Source: Pseudocercospora fijiensis CIRAD86
Taxonomy: Eukaryota > Ascomycota > Dothideomycetes > Mycosphaerellales > Mycosphaerellaceae
Assembly: GCF_000340215.1 (NCBI RefSeq)
Contig: NW_006921533.1
Coordinates: 8,407,282 to 8,471,281, forward strand
Length of the DNA stretch: 64,000 nt
Reading direction: 5' to 3'
Translations under genes and position numbers: made by a program
Part shown: positions 31,386 to 42,059 of the stretch, one piece after another
Numbering within the stretch: position 1 is the first letter of the stretch
Layout: every line of letters begins with the position of its first letter
Notes under the pieces: generated by a model
The model's database searches: none
Seen by the model: the letters and a program-made list of their open reading frames with translations, nothing else
Told to the model about the DNA's origin: nothing

Positions 31386-31782
31386 CTAGGGTAAGTGTTC
31401 AACGGAGATAACCACGGAGGCGGTTAAAGGGATGCAGCGAATCCTGCTTGATGCAAAAGTGACGCATGCCCACAAAGCAGGGATTCGAAGCAGTCCCTTG
31501 CTGCTGAGATATCCACTTGCAGCGTGATGGCGCGATGGGTCCACTGACGAGAATACCGGCGCCAGCCACAAAACCAGTCCAACCGAAGCGAAGCTGTCGA
31601 AACATGCACTCCGCGTTTGCATCTGCACCACGCATATATCTGTGACGAGGGCCGATTGTTCTGGACTGGACTTATCTTTGCTGATTGTATCTGTCGACGG
31701 ACTTGCTTTTGAGGTCTCTGCTGCACTTTAATCCTCTTCGACAGAGCAGGACGAAAAAGAGCTTCAGCTTTCTTGACTCAAC
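31386..31782. other. Intergenic region, normal base composition
   Basis: The RIP pattern stops at about 31390 and ordinary sequence follows to the start codon at 31783. No gene seen; probably the promoter of the next gene. Confidence 0.4.
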
Positions 31783-32937
31783 ATGGCAACCACAACTGCG
31801 GATGCTCGTGAAAGACATAGAATCAGCAACATTTTCGCGACTGGACGACCCACCAATGTCCCCGTGAAACGCATCTTCGCACCTGGAAAGAGAATGCAAG
31901 CAGCACCGACTTCCGCTGTCTCTCCTGTACAGGAGCCCAACACGACCCAAGACTCGCTCTTCGACGGCTCCCTTCCTAGCTCCTGGACCTTCTCTCAAGA
32001 TACGCAAACCGTCAGTCGTGAAGCATATGAAGAGAACCAACGCCTTCGTGCCGAGGAGAAAGCAGAGCAAGAAAGAGAACTTGAACCCTCTCCCTCTCCC
32101 GCTCCACCGCCACCACCACCACCACAACCCAAACCCTTACCATCATCGCGAAGATCCCATCAAAACCCTTCGTCCACTCTATCCCAACAGTACATGCAAC
32201 GAGCACTGAAAAGCAACGAAAAACGCGACCTTCAAGATCCAGATTATCAAGAACAAGACGACATCACGACCCCAAAACGACAATACGTAACTCGTTCACG
32301 AACTTCTGCGAATGCAAATGTCTCTTTTAACGACGAGCACGAGCATCGTCATACCCCGCCATCACCATCATCACGCATGGAAGAAGAAGAAGAAAGCATA
32401 GACGAAGATTCGAGTTCCGGACCCGATGAAATCCCAGCAATCTATCAAGACGTTCCAACTTCTTCGGCACAACGACGCGTGGTGGTGGTGAAAAGCAAAC
32501 CACCTAGAAAATCTCCCCCTTCGAAGAAAAGTAACGATGAGCGTCGTCGGACGAAGAAACAAACCTCAAGACTTTCTCCCGTTCCTCAACGCCCCACACA
32601 GACCGAAGAGGAAAATTTCCTGGGTTTGGGAATGGAAATCGATTATTATCATCAAAGTCCAGATTCGGATTCGGAGCGAAGGTTCACAACAACAACCCCA
32701 CGACGAGTTCCTCAAACAACAATACCTTCACACACGACTCGACCAGACGTGAGTTCACGCTCGGACGAAGAATTAGTCCGAGATTTACGAGCTGCGAGGG
32801 CAGGACTGGAGCGCGCGGAGGCAAGGACGAGGAAAGCGATGGCTGCGGAACGGGAGGCGTTGGATCGGAAAGAGAAGATTTGGGCGGAGATGGAGAAGAG
32901 GTTTGCTTGTGCTAGTCCGAAGAGGGGGATGATGTAG
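31783..32937 (+). CDS. Disordered protein with C-terminal coiled coil
   Basis: A single exon of 384 residues starting MATTTADARERHRISNIF. Most of it is low-complexity: a Pro run near 105-115, acidic EEEEESIDEDSS near 200, and basic KPPRKSPPSKK near 240. Residues about 325-380 (DEELVRDLRAARAGLERAEAR, then EREALDRKEKIWAEMEKRF) should form a coiled coil. Basic clusters could be nuclear-localisation signals. No family is recognised; a chromatin or spindle role would be speculation. The gene is tail-to-tail with the RNA polymerase gene, with 87 bp between stops. Confidence 0.7.
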   Translation: MATTTADARERHRISNIFATGRPTNVPVKRIFAPGKRMQAAPTSAVSPVQEPNTTQDSLFDGSLPSSWTFSQDTQTVSREAYEENQRLRAEEKAEQERELEPSPSPAPPPPPPPQPKPLPSSRRSHQNPSSTLSQQYMQRALKSNEKRDLQDPDYQEQDDITTPKRQYVTRSRTSANANVSFNDEHEHRHTPPSPSSRMEEEEESIDEDSSSGPDEIPAIYQDVPTSSAQRRVVVVKSKPPRKSPPSKKSNDERRRTKKQTSRLSPVPQRPTQTEEENFLGLGMEIDYYHQSPDSDSERRFTTTTPRRVPQTTIPSHTTRPDVSSRSDEELVRDLRAARAGLERAEARTRKAMAAEREALDRKEKIWAEMEKRFACASPKRGMM

Positions 32938-33024
32938 GGGGCTTTCAATTGTGGCTGTAAAGAAGAGGCGATTTGCTGGAAGAATTTGAACGCTCCCTTT
33001 CTTTCTAATAGCTAGCTAGGGGTT

Positions 33025-36000
33025 TTATGGGGAGTTATCGTCGTCGTCGCCGAAAAGCGAGGCGAACTTGTCCTCGATAGTGGATGGTAGGATCTCGAAC
33101 TCGGGCTCATTAGCATCGCCGCCGACCTCGATTGTCTGGGCAATTGATTCTTCCTTATTTTCGCCCGGGAACTGATTGTCGGGGATAGCACTCAGTATAC
33201 CTGACTCGGGAGGCGAAGCGTGTGATCCGATATCTGTGGTTAGACTCTGGGGTGAGGATGTTTTCCACATTGATTCGATAGTTTGAGCGGCTGGCTTTCT
33301 ATTCACCGGCAGAGCCTCGTGCAGACCTGCGAGTTCGAGTGAAGCAGATCGAGATTGTGTTCCTTCCGAAGCTGGCATTGATGCTTTGCGCGACTGATCA
33401 GTGCTGATCAGGAGCTCATCTGACTTCGTGTTACCTCCTCCACCAATGCCAGTGCTCTTCCCGAAAATACCAAGTACATCGCCCTCCTGCACATTACCAG
33501 CTTCAGTGCTAAGACTCGTCTCAGGCAAAGACGGCAACTCGAAATTGTCTCCGAGTAAGTCGATGCGCTGCTTCTCAGCTGCCTTGGATTTGGATTTCGT
33601 TGGCACAGTCGGTCTAGGCGTAGCCGAAAGCGAGGACTTGGTCTTTCCCTTAGTGGCAATCTGGCCGAGCTCACGAGCGAAAATCCACGGGAACGACATG
33701 AAAGGCATGGTCTTGAAAGTCAAGGCCCGCAATGGCACGTCTCGTCCGCCTTTCTCCCGCATGATTTTCGTCTCGTCGTGGGCAGTCTTGACTTCTTCGG
33801 CCGTGACTTTGTACATGGCAACGATGAAAAGTTCCAGCTGCTTATCGTCCTGCTCTTTCTGCTTAGCTCGAGCTTTGACGATGGAGAATATGTCGTCGCC
33901 ATGCTTCGCCGCTTCCTTGTTCGAGCTTTTGATGCCAGCTTTCTCCTTGCACCGCTCACGATGCTCTTCTACAAGCGCAGTGACAATCGCGCCGATGGTC
34001 TCGGAAAACTTGTAGTCGCCAATCTCTTGGTGATGATCGAGTACAAATGTGGTCCAGATCTCGAACTCGGTCTTGATGCCGTGCTGGGTCATAATACGCT
34101 GAATGGCTTCATCGTACTCTGCTTTGACCTCGCGTGCATCCGCAAGCATCCGGTCACTAGGCTCGCAGGCAGTCAGAATGCGCTGGTCAAAAGGCAAATC
34201 CCAGGCGGCGTGGAAGGGTTCCTTCTTCACTTCGTCGTACAGCTTGCCAAGGACCCGATTCGAGTGATAGATCTTCGACTTTGATTTGTTCTTAGGCTCA
34301 GACCAGTGTGGCCACTTCTGCACTTTGAGGCCAGGCGTCATGACTGCAGGCACACCAGTCTTTGGGTAATCGACTGCCTTAGAGTGAAGCTGGGCAAGCT
34401 CAATGCACTTTGCGTCCTTGACACCATCCGCGAGCTGATCTGCCCAGTAGCGGTGAGCGACTGCGATACTGCTAAGGTTGTCATTCTTGATGTGCTTGAC
34501 GAAGAACGTAGTCATGTCGTCCACGCTCACTGGACCATCGCTGGTGACTGGATCAGGTGAAGTATAGTCCATCGGTGGGTGACTAGCTCCGTGAGGTATG
34601 AAGTTAGGGTCCCAAATCACCATGAAGTCGTCTCCATCAAGATCGCCTCCCGAGCACATATTGGCGAGATCACGATCGCCGGTCGTAGGTATGACAACCA
34701 CATCGCGCAAGTGATGGAGCTCGGGCTTGTCGACAGCGCGGACTTTGCGAACGTCTCCAGGATGTAGCGAAGGGTTGCGTGCGAGGATGCAAATGCTTAG
34801 AATGACTCGGTACTTGCCAGGTGCATCAGGATCGGGCACCTGTAGAAAGATCTCAGGCAAGTCTTCGTCTGATGCAATTTCATCACTTCCGGCATCGTGC
34901 TCATCTGAGGTATCAGCGTTGTCGCTGTCGGCTGATACTGGCTTGTCGTAATGTCCACGTAGGGTTCCGGTCTCGTCTGGGACCGCAAGCCCAAAGAATC
35001 CCTGCTCAACATATATGCGAGCCTTCTCCTTGAGGTATTTCAAGCACCACGATCGCCAAAGCCGCAGGCAAGTGATCATGAACGGGTCCTTCGTCTCCAT
35101 GAATCCGTCAAAGATCATGGTGGCGAGCAAGATGGTGGTCTGGCTGTAGTCGATATTCTTTTGCAGCAGCTCCAAAGCTTTGCGTTCATCCGACATTGCC
35201 TCTTTGATGTCCACTAGCATGGCTCGCATCTTGCCTAGGAAGACTTCATCGTCAATCCCGAGAGCAGATAACACCAGGATGATCTGCATGTTCAGATTTG
35301 CGGTGCTGAATTGGGAGATTCTGCAGATTTCCAGACCATGGTACTCGGCTGGAAACTTCTCTTGACTCGGACGGATCTGAATCGCAAAGCCCTTGAGGGC
35401 AGGATCAACAGCAAGGACACCTTTGCAACCTGCGAGACGGAATTGCACTGCTGAAGGGAAGTTCTCCTCAGAGTTCGGCACGTTGTGGTGAAGAGCGATC
35501 ATACGAGCCAGAAAAGGAGACATCGTACCAGCGCCGTCGGTGAAGCAGTAGCCATTACGCTCAATGTCAACGCTACGACCCAGATCGACCTTGTGTGGAA
35601 TAGCTCTCGTTGTCGAAAAGCATTGCCCAAGTCGTGAGACATATTTCGCGATCACTCTGATGTGGGAGAACCGGCCCATCCACTCGCGAATCATTTCTGC
35701 GGTGAGCTTCTCGGTAGGGGCGAAGAAGTAAGCTCCATGTTCACGAAATTGTGAGTTGCCAAATGCCAGGAATTCGTAGTGTCGGTCGCCGATCTGAATG
35801 CCGTGGGTCATGGTGCGCTTGATGCGGGAGAACACTTCGTTCATGCGATTGTCATCAGAAGACCAGATCTTGCCCTTGTATCTCTCATCAGTGAATTTCA
35901 CACGCAGGAACCGATCCTCGTAGTCTTTAAATTGACGAATGACACGATTAGATGTCTCGCGGACCATGGTGGCGGCGTAGATGGTTGAAGGTGTCACAAC

Positions 36001-37491
36001 AACGGAGCCAATTTCGGTGCAGTAGTCCGGCTTCTTCTTCGTCACCACTGATACTTGGTTCTGGAGCCGGAAAATGGTCATCGGTTCGTACACGCGCTCC
36101 TTGTTGTCTGCAACTTTCTCGAGCACCTTCACAGCGCGTGTGAGATCCATCTCAGCGAGGCGCTTCAAGAAGTCCCGGTCAATATTGCACTCAAGGAGGA
36201 GCCCTAAGCTTAAGCAGACTTCCAGCTGGTAGCGCAACTTGAATGGCAGGTAGTGTAAGGATTCGGTCAGTGCTTCGAGCGCAGAGAAGGACCTCTCCAC
36301 AACTTCGTTGCTGGTCGGCTGGTCATCGCACCAGCTCCAAATCTCACTGGGCTGGCTGTAAGTGAAAGTGAAGCTCTTGTCCCTGGCTAGTACGATGTTG
36401 TGGCCAGCAAGGGCTTGGCAGAAGTTTTTGTAGTCTGCTGATGCGACTGCTCCTGCGCTGAACTTCAGGCGATAAGTCTTCCATCGTCCAAAGTCAACAA
36501 GGCAGTTCGTCTTGCGCAACTCCACTGGACGATCTCTCGATCTAGGATCGTCATCAATGTCCGTCTGTCGGAACCATACACGGCTCTCGTTCCATGACAA
36601 GCTTTCATTATCGTGGGTCGCCCGGATGTTGGTGCTCTTTCTGAACGCCAGCGGTGGGTTCTCGAGCGTAAGGATGATCGAATGAGACCCATCCTGTTGG
36701 ACCAAATGGAAAGCCTGCGTCACTTGAGCAGTGTTTATCTGGAATCGGAATGCTCGGCCTTTGACTGAGAAGCTCAATTCAATCTCCTTGAACTGCAGGT
36801 TCATGGCGATCTGGGTGGTGATTGATGGGACAAGCTCCGCAGAGTGCAAAATCAGGTATTCAGATTCACCCTTCATCATGCCGAAATCAAGCTCATTCAC
36901 TGGAACCACCATACGCTCTGGGACTTGCTTGGTGGGATCATGTGGGCTTTGATGCATGAACAGCGGTTGAGTGCCGTTTCTTGTCTCAATGACGCGCTGG
37001 TGGCCGTCTGGATCTGAGACATTGAGAGGTCTTCCGACCCATGAAATGTCCTTCGGAGCCGGCTGAAAGATGACGGCGGCATTGAGGTCAAGCGTGCGTC
37101 GCTCACGAATGATCACGTTGGTGACATTGCCGTAGATGCGGAAGAAGTCGTAGATGTCCCAAGTAGTCCACGATCTTGGCACTTTTTGAAGGTCCACGCG
37201 AAGCTCCAGAGCATTCGGTGGACCCCTGCCAGGCCGTGGTGGATTGGGCCTTGGTCGTGACTGCTGTGTTGGTGCGGCGGCCTGGCGAAGTGTCGGAGCA
37301 ATGAATGGTCTGGATGTTTGGAGGTTGGTGTGTGTTGGGCTGGTCTCAGCGCGTTGGCCTTGGCGATATGTCGCTCGAGGTTCCTTCGAGTGAGGTGGTG
37401 TTGCTTTGGAAGAAGCCGTGCGCGATGCAGTGCCTACCGAACCTGCGTCTGAGCGAGGTGGCGTCGGTGGAAGAAGGTCTTCGAAAGCCAT
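33025..37491 (-). CDS. Cellular RNA-dependent RNA polymerase (RNA silencing)
   Basis: The eukaryotic RdRP of RNA silencing, which copies aberrant RNA into double-stranded RNA for Dicer. It is one exon. The frame is open to 38007 without an ATG there; I start at MAFEDLLPPTPPRSD (37491), giving 1488 residues. A different upstream Met would add repetitive, non-coding-looking sequence. Residues about 95-140 (LELRVDLQKVPRSWTTWDIYDFF) resemble the RRM-like N-terminal module of Rdp1/SAD-1-type enzymes. The core shows GYCFTDGAGTMSPFLA near 645, FRLAGCKGVLAV, and the metal-binding GGDLDGDDF at about 948-955, with the three aspartates intact. A basic, Ser-rich tail follows. The enzyme appears intact. 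Which clade it belongs to (QDE-1, SAD-1/RRP-1 or RRP-3) needs a tree; the N-terminal module favours the SAD-1/Rdp1 side. Confidence 0.9.
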   Translation of the reverse strand: MAFEDLLPPTPPRSDAGSVGTASRTASSKATPPHSKEPRATYRQGQRAETSPTHTNLQTSRPFIAPTLRQAAAPTQQSRPRPNPPRPGRGPPNALELRVDLQKVPRSWTTWDIYDFFRIYGNVTNVIIRERRTLDLNAAVIFQPAPKDISWVGRPLNVSDPDGHQRVIETRNGTQPLFMHQSPHDPTKQVPERMVVPVNELDFGMMKGESEYLILHSAELVPSITTQIAMNLQFKEIELSFSVKGRAFRFQINTAQVTQAFHLVQQDGSHSIILTLENPPLAFRKSTNIRATHDNESLSWNESRVWFRQTDIDDDPRSRDRPVELRKTNCLVDFGRWKTYRLKFSAGAVASADYKNFCQALAGHNIVLARDKSFTFTYSQPSEIWSWCDDQPTSNEVVERSFSALEALTESLHYLPFKLRYQLEVCLSLGLLLECNIDRDFLKRLAEMDLTRAVKVLEKVADNKERVYEPMTIFRLQNQVSVVTKKKPDYCTEIGSVVVTPSTIYAATMVRETSNRVIRQFKDYEDRFLRVKFTDERYKGKIWSSDDNRMNEVFSRIKRTMTHGIQIGDRHYEFLAFGNSQFREHGAYFFAPTEKLTAEMIREWMGRFSHIRVIAKYVSRLGQCFSTTRAIPHKVDLGRSVDIERNGYCFTDGAGTMSPFLARMIALHHNVPNSEENFPSAVQFRLAGCKGVLAVDPALKGFAIQIRPSQEKFPAEYHGLEICRISQFSTANLNMQIILVLSALGIDDEVFLGKMRAMLVDIKEAMSDERKALELLQKNIDYSQTTILLATMIFDGFMETKDPFMITCLRLWRSWCLKYLKEKARIYVEQGFFGLAVPDETGTLRGHYDKPVSADSDNADTSDEHDAGSDEIASDEDLPEIFLQVPDPDAPGKYRVILSICILARNPSLHPGDVRKVRAVDKPELHHLRDVVVIPTTGDRDLANMCSGGDLDGDDFMVIWDPNFIPHGASHPPMDYTSPDPVTSDGPVSVDDMTTFFVKHIKNDNLSSIAVAHRYWADQLADGVKDAKCIELAQLHSKAVDYPKTGVPAVMTPGLKVQKWPHWSEPKNKSKSKIYHSNRVLGKLYDEVKKEPFHAAWDLPFDQRILTACEPSDRMLADAREVKAEYDEAIQRIMTQHGIKTEFEIWTTFVLDHHQEIGDYKFSETIGAIVTALVEEHRERCKEKAGIKSSNKEAAKHGDDIFSIVKARAKQKEQDDKQLELFIVAMYKVTAEEVKTAHDETKIMREKGGRDVPLRALTFKTMPFMSFPWIFARELGQIATKGKTKSSLSATPRPTVPTKSKSKAAEKQRIDLLGDNFELPSLPETSLSTEAGNVQEGDVLGIFGKSTGIGGGGNTKSDELLISTDQSRKASMPASEGTQSRSASLELAGLHEALPVNRKPAAQTIESMWKTSSPQSLTTDIGSHASPPESGILSAIPDNQFPGENKEESIAQTIEVGGDANEPEFEILPSTIEDKFASLFGDDDDNSP

Positions 37492-38031
37492 CCCGAAGAG
37501 TCTGGCGCGGCTCTGCTCGAAGGTAGGTATGTGTCGTGTTGGCTGCGACAAGGTCGAAGGAAGAACAGAGGTAGTGGCTGCGATAGAGCCGAAGTAGAAG
37601 GGAAGAAGTGAAGTATTGGCTCCGATAGGGCCGAAGGAAGAAGTGAAGTATTGGCTCCGATAGGGCCGAAGGAAGAAGTGATGTGTATAGAAAGTGCAGT
37701 GAGCCTCAAGTTGTCGCATGCAGGGCAGGCACGACCGCACGGCTTTCGTTGCGGCTTTCAATGCCTGGGCCTGAGCGATGGTGTTGCAGTTGTCTGTGTA
37801 TGCTCGAAGTGAGAACATCCAGAGTCGTGTTGGAATCGCTCGTTTGTTTGCATATGCAAACTGTGCAACCTCACCTGCAGGGACCCGAGCCGGCGGCAGA
37901 CGTTGCGTCTCACATGGTCGCTCGCATAGATGCACGTAGCCGTGGCCGCGGAAGACGTTGAAAGGCATCTGCATGGCTTGGTAGTAGTAGTGACAGCGGT
38001 GGAGCAAATGGGCCTCGTGTATCTAAATGTA
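37492..38031. other. RdRP 5' flank with short tandem repeat
   Basis: 540 bp between the RdRP start and the 3' end of the channel gene. Most of the strip stays open in the RdRP frame, but without ATG support at its far end. It includes the 35-bp tandem repeat annotated separately. Confidence 0.45.
37601..37680. repeat. 35-bp tandem repeat upstream of RdRP
   Basis: Two full units and a partial third begin GGAAGAAGTGAAGTATTGGC at 37601, 37636 and (partial, diverging) 37671. A more divergent copy precedes them at about 37567. They fall just upstream of the presumed RdRP start, in its leader or promoter. Confidence 0.8.
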
Positions 38032-40660
38032 TCAAGTGCATAGGCATGATGATCGTAAGTCCTTGGCGCCAGAGTGGCCTGAATCGTCCTTTTTGCCAGT
38101 ATCGTCCTGTGCGCCAGCATCATCTCCGTTCTGGTCATCGTCCTGCTGCTGTTCTAATGCATACTTTCTAGCCATGACATGTGACATTGCGACCGGTGGC
38201 TTCCTCTTGTATCCTTTTCTCTGCCGATTCAGCTCCCGTTCCAGCGCTGCCGAGAGGCGATCAATCAGCCATTCAGCTTCACTTTTTGTGCTCAGCAGTG
38301 GACTCTTGTCCGACAACCATGACCAGTCGCCGAGCGGATCCTCAGTCGGCCGCCTGCGTAGCCTGCGCTTTTTCTTGCGCTCTCCTTTCTGCTCCTTTTC
38401 GGCCGCCACAGTCTCGTCACTCGTGGAAACATCCTCTCTTTCTCCGCTGCCGTCATTTCCGCCTTGGACCGGAGTGTTATTTGCGCGGGAAAATGCGCCT
38501 GGCGAAAAGGGCTCCTCGGGCTGTCTTAGAGCGTCAGGCACCAGTACACTCGGATGCTTCTGGCCTGGAAAACGTGGCACATCGTCCCCATTTTCGCTTC
38601 CAATCAGTCGTAGATAGTACTCCCAGTCGTGCCAGGAGTATTGCTTTGGTGGCGAGTCGTTCAAGTGTGCCTGTAGTGATCGAATCTCACGAGAGAGGAT
38701 GTAGTGATAGAAGTGGATGTCTCTCTCGAGTGTATCGTCCTCGGCATCGGCCGACAACGCCGCTGCCAATAAAATTAGTTCAGCTTTCACACCAGAACCG
38801 GCATCTCTTACCTTCCAATTCCTCTTGTGCAATGTGTCTTTCCAATTTCTCCGCGAGGCGCATCATTGCTCTCTCACCATGGTCTGCCGGGGACATTTTA
38901 TTGTCCTTCTTCTTCGGATCCTTATCCGCCATGCCCAGTATTCCCGGTGCAGTGAAGCTGCCAAGCATTTCTTGGATCATGGATCGTACACCTTTTTGTT
39001 CGGGTAGCACAGTCACTGTCACACCCGTCAGCCTTGAACGTGCTCCTGATTGTGCTGGGCATACCAGACGCCACCCAGTTCGTGACATCGGTGAACCATT
39101 TCACGAACGTGTCACCCATGTTGGAGATCAGAATTGTGAGTGATGGTACCGCGAGAAGCGACCAAATCACGAAGAAAGCTTTCCCAGAATTTGAAGACGG
39201 CGTCAAATCTCCGTAGCCAATTGTCAAAAGAGAGGTGAAGGTGAAGTAGACGGACTGAAAGTACGTCCACTTTGTTTCGTCTCGCACTCCTTGAATACGA
39301 CGGCACCGAGCAGCCAGAGTATGATAGCGAAAAGCCTGCGCAGCACCGTTGGGATCAGCATAGGTATTGATCGTTCAGAAGCCGAGCACTTACAAAGACA
39401 CAGAAAGCGAGAAGTATCGTCGTTCTGCATCTGCTGCAGCCTGGACTTTTCGCACAACGTTGAATTCCTCCTCTCGGCGTTGCGCTGGAGATAGAGTTGA
39501 ATCTGTGCTGAATTCCGCACTCGCAAACCATGAAATCTTGATGGTCTGCCTTCGCGCATCAACGTTACTGATTGCGCATTCTCGACGCTTCTCTGTAATG
39601 CGAGCCGCCATCTACACTCTATCAGCTTGGCCGCTTGATCTTCCGACGCCAACTGCCAACCTTCTCCTTGCCTCTTTCAAGGACAAGAGACCTGATGCTC
39701 CCAACAACCAGACCGACCATCAGAATGCCACCAATCGCAAATGGGAACAGCAGTCCTCGCCCGACTGCGGTCTGAGGACTGTAGTCGCCAAGACCGACTG
39801 TGAGCAAGGTCGTGTCTGCCCAGTAGACGCTGTCGAGGTATTTCCAGCCTTCGATCTCGCTGAAAACGAGTGCGCCGAGTAGCAAATAGCCAACAAATGA
39901 CATGGTCTGCAAGAGTCAGTTTGTGCTCAGGCTATTCAAGAAGCACCGCTTACCTGAAGCATCAACGTTCGCTGTGGAGAGGTCAAGTTAAAGCGCTTGT
40001 CATAGTAGCCCTTATTTGCGCCATACACCGTCAAGCACATCAGAAATCCAATGATCATGTAAATCGCAGCTGCAAAGATTGCATAGTAGTAAGCGCTCGT
40101 CAGCGCATGCCTTTCGCTCGGTATCGCTCGAGGCTCTGCGATATAGTAATGACTTCCTGAGTTGATGGCCGCCATGTCCGCAATCAGCAGCACGCCCGCC
40201 AACAAAAAGCCTGTAATCGTGATAGGCTGTGCCGTGGAAAACTTGACCCTCTTCGCCATGTTCAGTAGCAGAGACGAATTCCCAGTCAGAGCCGAGACAA
40301 GCGAGGCGGCGTTCACAGCTAGCAGCCAAGCTGGATCCTGCATCTTGATGCCATCAGCCTGGGTAGCGCCGGGCGGTATGTATGCTCTCCAGGAGTACAC
40401 CAAAGCGCAGATACTGAAGCCGTTGGCAATGGGACCGAAGGTTGCTGCGAGGAGAGGGCAAGCTGTAGATGCGAACCACCTGAAACGCGAGCGTGTGAGT
40501 GACTGCTTTCAATTTTGCTTTCGTATATCACCCCTGTGTATCTATACCATGTTCTGGGAGCCATGAGATCCTCCTCCTCGCGCTCTTTCTGGCATTTGCC
40601 ATCGACATCTTCGGCGGCTTCTTTGAGCGTGTCTTCGATTCCTGGGTCTATAGCAGACAT
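38032..40660 (-). pseudogene. TOK1-type two-pore outward-rectifier K+ channel, possible frameshift
   Basis: A fungal plasma-membrane potassium channel with eight membrane spans and two pores. Seven exons are read: 40660-40548, 40479-39954, 39906-39661, 39611-39394, 39335-39065, 39015-38812 and 38762-38032, over introns of 68, 47, 49, 58, 49 and 49 nt. All are phase-consistent and would give about 769 residues. Landmarks are WWFASTACPLLAATFGP across the first junction, pore one LLTVGLGDYSPQT, SPAQRREEEFNVVRKVQ between pores, pore two LLTIGYGDLTPSS, and the C-terminal SPPKQYSWHDWEYYLRLIG and EAEWLIDRLSAALERELNR. In exon 5 the frame slips by one base at about 39287-39290, between the helix FAIILWLLGAVVFKE and RDETKWTYFQSVYF. 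As written the protein would stop soon after, losing pore two. Both filters are intact, so I suspect a sequencing error; otherwise it is a fresh pseudogene. Confidence 0.82.
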
Positions 40661-41165
40661 GGTGGCTGCGGTCCAAATGCCACCGATCAAGTGCTATCGA
40701 CCTGATTCACCTCGCGATTATGCATCGGCATTCGGATTTCGTGGTAGCGGCGAGACGTGGACGCGTCAGTAGCATGACTAAAGCTGGAAATGTGTGAGTA
40801 GCAACGCGTGCCGTCGCCTCCATGATCGCTCTGAAGCCGTCAAAGGATATACTGGATGTATATCTGCTAAACGGGCGGGCTCGGCGGATCATCCGGCAGG
40901 TTGCGATCGTCCATCGAGAACGCATTCCTTGGCTTGGCTATGAAATCAAGCTTTCAAGTGCTCTGTCACAAGATCGTGGTTGTGCTTTCTACGAGGGTGC
41001 CACATGACGCAGTTTACCATTGTCGCTTGCCGAGATCAACTACAGTACATGTATTTACCCAGTGATTCCCACGCACATTTCTTCCTTCCTCACCCGCCGA
41101 TATATGCTCTGAATGATTTACAGCATTCAAATCTCCAATATCGAGCATCTTTTTCTCTAGCTTCC
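40661..41165. other. 5' flank of the channel gene
   Basis: Ordinary composition up to about 41165, where the RIP island begins. No gene seen. Confidence 0.4.
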
Positions 41166-41483
41166 TCGTTAAACCAACTACTCTATTAGCGTATTCGGTC
41201 TTATTATAGATATTAAATAGTTCGAGAGGGTTCGTCCTATATATCGAGGAGTTCCTATTACTTCTAGTTGTCGCTACCGACCTAAGCTTATCGTAACGAG
41301 TTTTATATAAACAAGGGACATTTACTATTTCGCTTAAGCTCTAGAGGTTAAGATAAGAGCTATAAAATGTGCTTATAGGCGGCTGCGCGTGCCTACTAAG
41401 TGCGAGCGAAGCTTTCGCACTCCGCCGAGCTAATAGGATAGCGCCGTCGTTATTATATTAATTACTTTTACTAGCGAGAAGGC

Positions 41484-41580
41484 AAGCTATTAGTATCTAT
41501 AGAGCAACTTAGGCTAAAAAGGCGTGTTAGTAAAGCTATTAGTATCTATAGAGCAACTTAGGCTAAACGGGCGTATTAGT
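41484..41580. repeat. Two tandem 49-bp units
   Basis: AAGCTATTAGTATCTATAGA and its continuation starts at 41484 and again at 41533, nearly identical. It lies in the left margin of the large RIP island. Confidence 0.8.
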
Positions 41581-42059
41581 AAGCGTCGTACTAACTACAT
41601 AATCGCCGTAAGCGATTACGACTATAAGTAGCAAGCCGCTTATAATCGCGATCTATGCTTACGGCTCTATAGTAGGCGGCCTAAGTGAAAATTATAACAA
41701 AGAAGGAGTTAAGAGCAATCTATATTAAATGTTTAAACTAATTCTTCTATTTATTACTTCTAAAGTCTTATACTTTATCGCTGTCTAGGAAGTCTAGCGA
41801 ACCTATTAGAGTAGCTAGATCGATTAGAGTGTACATAGTTAGATTAACGGCTATATACTAGCGTTAGAAGGTAGTAAGGGCTTCCTAACGCTTATACTTA
41901 AGCATAGCTTCTCGCTAGCGCTATTGCGCCTCGTAGACTATATATCGGTCGGCCTCGGCTCTAGTATACTTATCGCGAATAGCTTCCTAGAAAGCGGTTA
42001 TAAAGGCCTTAGGTTCTAGCAGCTATCTGCTCTAAGCAGACCGAGCGTAAATATAGGCC

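Noticed and set aside
27994..31426. TTAA at both margins as the PiggyBac target-site duplication
   Set aside because: TTAA is common in this sequence and the bases just inside the two sites do not form an inverted repeat.
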